From: Fidelibacterota bacterium UBA1611
Lineage (GTDB): Bacteria > Fidelibacterota > Marinisomatia > Marinisomatales > UBA1611
NCBI GenBank assembly: GCA_002321855.1
Contig: DCMX01000110.1
Span: forward strand, 4,488-16,682
Length of the DNA stretch: 12,195 bases
Direction: 5' to 3'
Shown: one piece after another, positions 6,724 through 12,195 of the stretch
Numbering within the stretch: position 1 is the first letter of the stretch
How the letters are laid out: each line of letters starts with the position of its first letter
The notes under the pieces: model-generated
Told to the model about the DNA's origin: nothing
The model's input: the letters and a program-made list of their open reading frames with translations, nothing else
Databases searched by the model: none
Position numbers and translations under genes: made by a program

Positions 6724-8430
6724 CTATTTCTGTATCGTGTTACTGAACATGGCTACATCAGAGGACCGCTTGAAGATCAGATCTTTATTCTCCATGATAC
6801 GTGAGTTCTCGATCCTTACATTCTTACATTTACGAAAAGAAAAGGCAAACCAAGAATTATCATGAATGAAACAGCTTACCACTGCGATCTCATCGCTATT
6901 AGTACACTTCACACCGATAGTTCCGGAACCAGATATCTCACAGCCATTAATATAGATCTTTCTCGAACCATCAATGACCACCACTTCAGCATCACAAGTA
7001 CCACGAGACGTCTCAGTATGCCCAAGCCGAAGATCATGAAGTACGATATTTTCTGAATTATTAAAAATTAGGACCGGTTTGCTCAGATCGTTCTGAATGA
7101 TGCCAGTGGCCATCTCACCTTTTATAGTAATATTATTTTTATTTTCCACAAGTATTGGTTTAGACACAACGTGTATACCATTGGGTATGGTAATGACTTC
7201 CCTGGGCCTGGCGTTCCTGATAAGACTTTGGATCATTTCATAATTCTCTAGAGATAATCTGGCCATGGCAGCAGACTTACCGTCAGATTTGCGCTTACCA
7301 GGTTTCGGCCTGGTCAAGTAAAAGTCGAAAGGTAGATCATTCATATCAAGTTCAGATAGGGTCATAATCATGGTCTTGTATCCGTCCAATGAAACAGAAA
7401 GGGTATCCCAGGAGCGATAATCATGAAATTCATAATCGCCCAAGCGGGTTGTCCTTACGCTTGCTTCAAAAAAATATTCATCTTGATCTCCTTCTCGATA
7501 CCCGTAAAGGGCAACCTTTGCTCTTGGTAAAGGTTTTTCTTCTTGGTTAAAGATCTTTCCCCAAAGTACCTGTTTATGTTCCTCTTCTTGTATTAGCTCA
7601 TCTTCATCAGTTTTAACCTGGTCTGTTACGAGGGTCGTATCAGCTGTAGGTTGAAGCTTGCTATCGACCCTTTCCCAGGTTGCCCCATAAATTGTACCAT
7701 CATAATCATTACCGCTGTAATCCGTCACGCTGGAATCTATGCCTTCATTGAAAGGCCAAAATCCGATCAATTGTGATGAAGACCTATAATCCAAGGTGTC
7801 TGTGGTAGGATCAAGTCCTTCACCGTTATTGAATAGAGAAGTTATTTCTTCGGATGATAGTTTAACATCCCAGATAGCTAATCCATCCATCATTCCCGAA
7901 AAATATTCCCCTGATCCGTTCCATTGTGTGCCAATATAAAATGGTTCTGCTTTTGGATATGTTTTTCCTTTTCCAATAACAGATTGAATCATTTTTCCAT
8001 CAAGAAAAAAGGCTGATGTATCAATGATGTCTGCTGAGTCCCCGATCGTACCATCATTCACAATAGTAAAATAATGCCAGTTGTCATCAATAGGAAAACC
8101 GCTATTCTTCAGCTGCGACCAATCCTCACCCATTCTAATGGATCCACCTTTTTCTGAATCCTGTGTTGAACCAAAGTAAAATGGATTCCCAGTTGTATCA
8201 TTCTGAGATAACACTATTCTGTTTCCGGTGTGTTTGGGATCGCCTTTTCCCCAAACTGCTATACTAAAATCTCCTGAATCAGGTATGACATTAGCATCGA
8301 TCTGAATGTAATCATCAATACCATCAAAGCTCAGACCGGTGGAGTCAGCCGATAGATCGTAGTCAGGACCACCAAAAAAAGAACAAGAAGCGGAAAAGAA
8401 AACAATCAGAGTAAGAATGAACTTTTGCAC
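6724..8430 (-). CDS. Putative lipoprotein with LamG, carboxypeptidase-regulatory-like and right-handed beta-helix regions
   Basis: This is a 568-residue cell-surface or periplasmic protein. The signal peptide ends in FFSASC with Cys16 as possible lipid site; the lipobox is loose (Ser at -3 and -1). Residues about 32-255 form a LamG/concanavalin-type jelly roll: GLSFDGIDDYIQI at the start, WHYFTIV, FFLDGK, YIGTQW, MMDGLAIWDVKLSSEEI and a closing LIGFWPFNEG with DYSGNDYDGTIYGATW. Residues about 288-372 resemble a carboxypeptidase regulatory-like fold (GKIFNQEEKPLPRAKVALYG, then GDYEF). Residues about 403-568 have parallel beta-helix rungs (NNITIKG, NIVLHDLRLG, KIYINGCEISG, NVRIENSRI). The likely role is carbohydrate or surface binding; no catalytic residues are recognised. 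The start is GTG 8430, because a stop lies at 8440-8442. A good promoter lies about 80 bases upstream. Confidence 0.82.
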   Translation of the reverse strand: MQKFILTLIVFFSASCSFFGGPDYDLSADSTGLSFDGIDDYIQIDANVIPDSGDFSIAVWGKGDPKHTGNRIVLSQNDTTGNPFYFGSTQDSEKGGSIRMGEDWSQLKNSGFPIDDNWHYFTIVNDGTIGDSADIIDTSAFFLDGKMIQSVIGKGKTYPKAEPFYIGTQWNGSGEYFSGMMDGLAIWDVKLSSEEITSLFNNGEGLDPTTDTLDYRSSSQLIGFWPFNEGIDSSVTDYSGNDYDGTIYGATWERVDSKLQPTADTTLVTDQVKTDEDELIQEEEHKQVLWGKIFNQEEKPLPRAKVALYGYREGDQDEYFFEASVRTTRLGDYEFHDYRSWDTLSVSLDGYKTMIMTLSELDMNDLPFDFYLTRPKPGKRKSDGKSAAMARLSLENYEMIQSLIRNARPREVITIPNGIHVVSKPILVENKNNITIKGEMATGIIQNDLSKPVLIFNNSENIVLHDLRLGHTETSRGTCDAEVVVIDGSRKIYINGCEISGSGTIGVKCTNSDEIAVVSCFIHDNSWFAFSFRKCKNVRIENSRIMENKDLIFKRSSDVAMFSNTIQK

Positions 8431-8517
8431 AATTGGAAATTACTGTTTCATTTTAGATAAATACAAAAACGGCTCATTATTTATTTGAGTTATGAATGAT
8501 CAAAGACCTAATTCCAA

Positions 8518-8546
8518 ATTATAGATCTATATCGATACTATTACAA
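8518..8546 (-). promoter_or_regulatory. Sigma70-type promoter for the LamG lipoprotein gene
   Basis: On the minus strand, TTGTAA (8546-8541, 4 of 6 matches to TTGACA) is followed after exactly 17 bases by a perfect TATAAT (8523-8518). The predicted start of transcription is near 8511, about 80 bases before the GTG start. It is the best promoter match noticed in the window. Its use in this organism is an inference. Confidence 0.55.
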
Positions 8547-8566
8547 CAGATCGCTTGTTGAGGATA

Positions 8567-8588
8567 ATGGTCTGATCAGATATGGTCT
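8567..8588. repeat. Direct repeat pair ATGGTCT around a palindrome, upstream of the promoter
   Basis: ATGGTCT occurs at 8567-8573 and 8582-8588, a 15-base repeat step, with the palindrome TCTGATCAGA (8571-8580) between and overlapping the first copy. The elements lie about 20-40 bases upstream of the -35 hexamer, where an activator could bind. Sequences this short can arise by chance. Confidence 0.3.
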
Positions 8589-8622
8589 AACAATTTTCTT
8601 CATTCAATAATACCTGGATGGA

Positions 8623-9798
8623 CTAATATATATGGGTTGTCAATTCCGGAAAATGTTCTTTATATGATTTGGGGTCAAAATTTTTTCCGTTCTTTAAACA
8701 ATGATCAAAAAAATCCAATAATAAACGGTTCATGATCATTCTTATCCTTGCTGATGATATCTCGCCAGAACCATACCATTTTGTGATACGACTAAATTGG
8801 GAGAAATCAGTGAAATCAAAATGGGTTGAACCTTCAACGCTAAAATGCACTGACAGATCACTGTTGTTTGAGGCCAGCGTATCTAATATGGAATAATTGT
8901 TGCTTTCACCCCAGTTAACCTGACCTAAATGTCCAAACGGCTTTTTCAGATCTTGATTGACCAATCGGCTGGGAATCGGCATGAACCAGGAATCCAGTCC
9001 AAAAACCGCATCTATACGGTTATCATTATATGTGGTGAAAATAGATGTACCACCCCCGAACGAATGTCCGAAGATACCAATATTATTCAGATCACTTATT
9101 TTCGCCAGACCAGGGTCACCAAAAAAATCGAGTGAGACTTTATCGATAATGAAAGTTATATCCGCAGACCTTATGTCTATCTGCATTTCTCTTATCTTCC
9201 GACCTTCATCTTCATTGATACCATCAGGAAGTCCTGACCTTGAGAATATAACTCTGTTACCAGGCAGAACAGTTACCCCGGAATCATATGTATGATCACA
9301 AGCAATAACAATATAACCATGGCTAGCTAATTCTTCTACCTGGGTCGTATTCTGGATCTTCATACCACGATGTCCGTGTGAAAAGATAATGATCGGGAAT
9401 GTGGTTCTACCAGCTACTGGTTCAGCATCCAACCATGCATTACATTCAATTGTTCCCAGATTGTCCATTAAGTATTCGGGCATATCAAAATTTTTTGTGA
9501 TGACATCTCTGACCAAAGCATAATCTTTAACATATGGAGCACGATGATTGACAGAATTCTTTTTTGCAGGGTACCAGACACGAACCATTAGCTCACGAAC
9601 GTTTTCATTCTTATCCTGATACCACGCTGAACGAGTGGAGTCTACTAAATGAAAGGTCTTGGTTCCGACAGGATAGGTTCCAGTGGGAGCAGTTATATTA
9701 CTCATCGGAACTGCCGTCTTTATTATTGCAGCGCACCCATTAAGAATAAGTAGAGATAACAATAAGAAAGGTTTTATGATCTGAATATCATCCCGCAT
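8623..9798 (-). CDS. Lipoprotein alpha/beta hydrolase, platelet-activating-factor acetylhydrolase-like
   Basis: The 391-residue exported hydrolase has a good lipobox, LNGC with Cys22, after a hydrophobic segment (10-21). Ala at +2 suggests sorting to the outer membrane. The fold is that of plasma PAF acetylhydrolase (family PF03403 by motif). MVRVWYPA starts the core at about 71, IIIFSHGHRG (136-145) is the oxyanion loop, and Ser246 in GHSFGGG is the nucleophile. The acid is Asp269 in GLDSW, and His326 in STHFDFTDFSQF matches the H-x-x-F-S/T-D-F pattern typical of this family. The triad is complete. The likely activity is hydrolysis of short-chain or oxidised phospholipid or other esters at the cell envelope; the substrate is not known. 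The ATG at 9798 has no clear ribosome site. It is separated by 94 and 192 bases from its neighbours, so it is probably a single-gene unit. Confidence 0.86.
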   Translation of the reverse strand: MRDDIQIIKPFLLLSLLILNGCAAIIKTAVPMSNITAPTGTYPVGTKTFHLVDSTRSAWYQDKNENVRELMVRVWYPAKKNSVNHRAPYVKDYALVRDVITKNFDMPEYLMDNLGTIECNAWLDAEPVAGRTTFPIIIFSHGHRGMKIQNTTQVEELASHGYIVIACDHTYDSGVTVLPGNRVIFSRSGLPDGINEDEGRKIREMQIDIRSADITFIIDKVSLDFFGDPGLAKISDLNNIGIFGHSFGGGTSIFTTYNDNRIDAVFGLDSWFMPIPSRLVNQDLKKPFGHLGQVNWGESNNYSILDTLASNNSDLSVHFSVEGSTHFDFTDFSQFSRITKWYGSGEISSARIRMIMNRLLLDFFDHCLKNGKNFDPKSYKEHFPELTTHIY

Positions 9799-9892
9799 CG
9801 TGTGTATGTAATTATTTGTATTCTGTCCAAACGTTATTAATGATCATACCAAATTCATATTTAAGAGATGAACAGAGATCATATTCTATTGT

Positions 9893-10480
9893 TTAGATCA
9901 ATTTTTCATCTATGAATTTGGAATATAATTCGCGCCCGACCCAAGCATCGGTCGCTGCATAATTTATTTGCTTAGTTGACAGTTTCTTTGCGCTCCAGTT
10001 TGACGTTCGTGCCTGTTTGGATATTCTAAAACCAAAAAAGAGAGCAGCCAATCCTCTAAGACCATGGTGCGGAATATCTGACCTCCGTGCTATCTCACCC
10101 AGGTCAATGAAGGCTTGAGGATCGAATGGGGACAATTGCATTAATTCTATCAGATCACGATCAAGGGCAACACCGCACTTAATAATATCAGGATGGGAAA
10201 GAATAGATATTATACTTTCAGAGAGCCCAAGCTTATGTAACTGAATAATATAGACCCTACCATATCCTGCTAACTGTAGGATTGATGTTGGATGCATCTC
10301 GCCTTTACGAAAAGTTGGACGCGTCTCGGTATCAAAACCTATGATCTTTTCTCTTGATAATGCATCACATGCCCTCTCGGCATCTTTTAAAGAAGATACT
10401 ATGTGGACCGGTCCTTCATAATAACGAAGAGGAAGTTCATTGATCTCATCTTTTGTCAATTTTTTGTAAGTGGGTCGCAA
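9893..10480 (-). CDS. RNase D-like 3'-5' exonuclease (DEDDy family)
   Basis: The 195-residue protein is a lone DEDDy exonuclease domain. Exo I is IIGFDTET with Asp50 and Glu52, Exo II is CGVALDRDL with Asp107 or Asp109, and Exo III is YAATDAW with Tyr174 and Asp178. All four metal-binding acids and the tyrosine are present, so it should be active on RNA or DNA 3' ends. It lacks the HRDC domain of RNase D and resembles the short 'exonuclease domain-containing protein 2' type common in Bacteroidota. The frame has no ATG: a stop at 10484-10486 is followed by ATA and TTG, so TTG 10480 is taken as start, with TTG 10459 as alternative. No clear ribosome site is visible. The 94-base gaps on both sides suggest it stands alone. 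Confidence 0.88.
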   Translation of the reverse strand: MRPTYKKLTKDEINELPLRYYEGPVHIVSSLKDAERACDALSREKIIGFDTETRPTFRKGEMHPTSILQLAGYGRVYIIQLHKLGLSESIISILSHPDIIKCGVALDRDLIELMQLSPFDPQAFIDLGEIARRSDIPHHGLRGLAALFFGFRISKQARTSNWSAKKLSTKQINYAATDAWVGRELYSKFIDEKLI

Positions 10481-10574
10481 TATTTAGCTATTTGTTACGA
10501 TCTTTGACCTTTAATTAATATAGGTATTGGATACACCCTGATATAAATCCTGAAATAATTATGTTTTAGTATGA

Positions 10575-11018
10575 TCATAGGTCCAACGGTTTTATGGGGC
10601 TCACAATCTTGCTGGGATCATCTTTCCAAATCTTGGGGTCTGCATCCACATAAAGTTCCACTTCATTTCCATCCGGATCTCGTACATAAAGGCTCTGGGT
10701 TACCGTATGATCACTAGCACCATCTATTTGAATTCCATGCTCTATTAATTCATCGCGCACTGAGCGCAATTCATTTAAAGTGTTCCCAACTTTGATCCCT
10801 ATATGATAGAGCCCTATTCTTTTACCCTGCATTGGGCCCGGTGCATCCCCAACCTCTATCAGCAATAATTCATGGTGAGTTCTTCCGGATGTTAATGCAG
10901 AAACATGGTCTCCTATCTTCCCAACTTCATCAAATCTCAATAGATCCCTATAGAAAGTTAAAGACCTGTTAAGGTCTCGAACATAGAACACAACATGACC
11001 GAGATATTGAGCTATCAT
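10575..11018 (-). CDS. VOC / glyoxalase-dioxygenase superfamily protein
   Basis: The 147-residue protein has two beta-alpha-beta-beta-beta modules. Candidate metal ligands are His8 in LGHVVFYVRD, Glu50 in RTHHELLLIE, His72 in LYHIGIKV and Glu121 in RDPDGNEVELYVD. The H/E/H/E pattern fits glyoxalase I-type enzymes, and the LYVRDPDGNEVELY end is also typical of extradiol dioxygenase-like members. It could be a dioxygenase, lyase or resistance-type binding protein; the sequence does not decide. The ATG at 11018 follows the 28-residue membrane peptide gene by 15 bases, making it the last gene of a short operon. The ribosome site is not obvious. Confidence 0.88.
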   Translation of the reverse strand: MIAQYLGHVVFYVRDLNRSLTFYRDLLRFDEVGKIGDHVSALTSGRTHHELLLIEVGDAPGPMQGKRIGLYHIGIKVGNTLNELRSVRDELIEHGIQIDGASDHTVTQSLYVRDPDGNEVELYVDADPKIWKDDPSKIVSPIKPLDL

Positions 11019-11033
11019 CGTAGTATAATGGGG

Positions 11034-11120
11034 TTAATCATTAGATTGCTGATCCTTGATCTCATCATAAATACTATATCCCAGGAGAATAAGCAACAGT
11101 AAGAGAAACAGCCATTTCAT
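11034..11120 (-). CDS. 28-residue single-helix membrane peptide
   Basis: Reading the minus strand gives a very short frame starting MKWLFLLLLLILLGYSIYDE and ending IKDQQSND, then TAA. Residues 3-17 are almost purely hydrophobic and the tail is charged, the usual form of a one-pass membrane microprotein. The ATG directly follows the stop codon of the unknown membrane protein gene (no gap), and its stop is 15 bases before the VOC gene. That packed placement supports real translation. Function unknown; it may associate with the upstream membrane protein (inference). Confidence 0.6.
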   Translation of the reverse strand: MKWLFLLLLLILLGYSIYDEIKDQQSND

Positions 11121-12071
11121 TTACCAATCCCATCCTTTCTGACTATAAGCATCTTTTTCTGGCAGAGGAATATCTTCCTGTTTAGTAACAAAGGTCCATT
11201 TGTCCAGCATGTCTATTATATCTGCTTCATGTTTATGTTCCAATTTTTTCCAGGTCTTTGTTCTATCTTCAATGTTTATGTAGCATTCCCACCCGACCGA
11301 TTCCTGATACTGTGATATTGGCGAAACTTCCCTTTGCCCAAAATAGGTGTTAAAAATATCTCGAAGCTTTTGAATCCGTTTTTCCACTGAGTTTTTTTGA
11401 GATCCATGTCCTTTAAACAGGAAAGGGTTATGCTCCGCGAATAATTTAAGCATAGTAAATGTTGATGTTGATACTTTTCGGTCATTCTTACAAGTCAGAC
11501 CGAACTCAGTGGGGTGTATGAGAGAACTGGTATCATGCCCGATCACCGTTCTCAAATAGGGCAGATTCTCATCATATCTATTCCCAATTAACTCTATTGT
11601 GATATCTGGCCATTCAACATCAGGCGCATAATTTTTCTCCGAAATTTCTACTGATACTGATAAGTCTTCCTGTAATTCTTCAAACGTGTCCCAAAGCATT
11701 GTTGACACATTGCGCAGGTCCAATATCTGTCTACTTATATAGATCGAGAAAAGTTGCTTTTTATCTTTAATAATAGCAGACAGATTAAATGAGAACTGGG
11801 TGAGGATACTAAGAAAAGCCATTATATTGATAATGGTCTGCAATTCATACTTATTGGATATCCATAACCATAGTACTGCCTGGATAATGACCCATTTCCA
11901 TTGCTTTGAAAGGTCTGACATTTGTGAACGGGCACCATCCATCATGATCTTGAAACGTGTTTCATCATCCCGATCAACAGACCTCCGCCAAATGTGAAAC
12001 CTATCATTAATTTGTTTATTGGAATATTTCTTCCCAAAATATAGCTGAAACAATTTTTGTATTTCGATCAT
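11121..12071 (-). CDS. Unknown two-helix membrane protein with soluble C-terminal domain
   Basis: This 316-residue protein is not recognised. A charged N-terminus (1-56) with FHIWRRSVDRDDETRF is followed by two hydrophobic segments at about 57-74 and 78-101, a likely hairpin in the inner membrane. Residues about 105-316 are soluble. Within them, MLKLFAEHNPFLFKGHGSQK (207-226) and KRIQKLRDIFNTYFG (231-245) look like a helix-turn plus second helix of a winged-helix type fold (weak inference). DITIELIGNR (156-165) and WECYINIED (261-269) look like strands. The ATG at 12071 overlaps the stop of the partial upstream frame by ATGA, and the stop abuts the 28-residue peptide gene, so it lies within an operon. 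A membrane-tethered sensor or regulator is possible but unproven. Confidence 0.75.
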   Translation of the reverse strand: MIEIQKLFQLYFGKKYSNKQINDRFHIWRRSVDRDDETRFKIMMDGARSQMSDLSKQWKWVIIQAVLWLWISNKYELQTIINIMAFLSILTQFSFNLSAIIKDKKQLFSIYISRQILDLRNVSTMLWDTFEELQEDLSVSVEISEKNYAPDVEWPDITIELIGNRYDENLPYLRTVIGHDTSSLIHPTEFGLTCKNDRKVSTSTFTMLKLFAEHNPFLFKGHGSQKNSVEKRIQKLRDIFNTYFGQREVSPISQYQESVGWECYINIEDRTKTWKKLEHKHEADIIDMLDKWTFVTKQEDIPLPEKDAYSQKGWDW

Positions 12072-12195
12072 GGATTTTCGAATCTATGAAAGTTTCTTAC
12101 AATCGGGTGAGAAATAATTAGCTGAAACAACCGCAAATGGCTTTGACCGGATTCCAGCTTAATCCTGGTGATATCTATGATCCGCTCACTATTAG
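12068..12195 (-). CDS. Partial C-terminus of an upstream gene, cut by the right window edge
   Basis: One minus-strand frame is open from the edge (first full codon at 12193) for 41 codons and stops with TGA at 12070-12068. It begins NSERIIDITRIKLESGQSHL and ends IVRNFHRFENP. The TGA overlaps the ATG of the next gene (ATGA), a common operon junction. The other two minus-strand frames have stops here. The fragment is too short to identify, and an open frame this long could be chance. Confidence 0.42.
   Translation of the reverse strand, partial: NSERIIDITRIKLESGQSHLRLFQLIISHPIVRNFHRFENP

Larger units (their letters stand above)
8431..8622. other. 192-base intergenic region upstream of the LamG lipoprotein gene
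   Basis: This is the longest gap in the window. It holds a sigma70-type promoter (8518-8546, minus strand), the palindromes ATAGATCTAT (8521-8530) and TCTGATCAGA (8571-8580), and two copies of ATGGTCT (8567-8573 and 8582-8588). An untranslated leader of about 80 bases would run from the promoter to the GTG at 8430. No stem plus U tract was found to end the upstream hydrolase gene, and no RNA gene was recognised. Confidence 0.6.

Noticed and set aside
8541..8603. Minus-strand 20-codon frame starting MKKIVRPYLI in the 192-base gap
   Set aside because: It has only a weak ribosome site, covers the promoter's -35 hexamer and is not packed against a neighbour, so chance is more likely.
8957..9295. 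Plus-strand frame of 112 codons inside the hydrolase gene
   Set aside because: It is antisense to a hydrolase with a complete catalytic triad and has no recognisable features.
9799..9892. TATGAT as a -10 element for the hydrolase gene
   Set aside because: No acceptable -35 hexamer lies 16-18 bases upstream, so the match was not good enough to list.
12137..12195. Plus-strand ATG frame starting MALTGFQLNPGD and open to the right edge
   Set aside because: It is only about 19 codons with no ribosome site, and the opposite frame is open longer and ends with an ATGA operon overlap.

Overview
The window carries thirteen readable genes, two of them cut by the window edges, at roughly 40% G+C by eye. 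All but one lie on the minus strand. The mix suggests a free-living Gram-negative bacterium of the Fibrobacterota-Chlorobiota-Bacteroidota (FCB) side of the tree, possibly Neomarinimicrobiota (SAR406). The reasons are outer-membrane-type lipoproteins, a secreted haem-copper protein, an RNase D-like exonuclease of the type common in Bacteroidota, few strong Shine-Dalgarno sites and several TTG/GTG starts. The assignment is an inference from gene style, not from a marker gene.

Left part (1-2300). A gene running off the left edge on the minus strand encodes an exported protein. It has an N-terminal c-type haem motif followed by a copper type II monooxygenase fold with all six expected copper ligands. 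It is divergent from the only plus-strand gene, a class I polyphosphate kinase 2. That gene converges on the next cluster with almost no spacer and an AT-rich hairpin at the junction.

Central cluster (2319-5917, minus strand). Read in transcription order it has two small paralogous membrane-anchored proteins, a fold-type II PLP dehydratase (threonine/hydroxyaspartate dehydratase-like), an ornithine cyclodeaminase/mu-crystallin family imine reductase, and a fold-type I PLP aminotransferase. The genes are nearly contiguous and look like one operon. The dehydratase and reductase pair resembles BhcB/BhcD of the beta-hydroxyaspartate cycle and EutB/EutC of hydroxyectoine use. With the aminotransferase it could take a 3-hydroxy amino acid through an imine to an amino acid and then to a 2-oxo acid.

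Right part (5988-12195, minus strand). This holds a six-helix DUF998-like membrane protein; a lipoprotein-like protein with LamG, carboxypeptidase-regulatory-like and beta-helix regions behind a good sigma70-type promoter; a PAF-acetylhydrolase-like lipoprotein; an RNase D-like 3'-5' exonuclease; and a VOC/glyoxalase protein. The last run is a tight operon of a partial upstream gene (ATGA overlap), an unknown two-helix membrane protein, a 28-residue membrane peptide and the VOC gene.

No gap without a gene exceeds 192 bases. No tRNA, rRNA, CRISPR array, insertion sequence or phage feature was seen.
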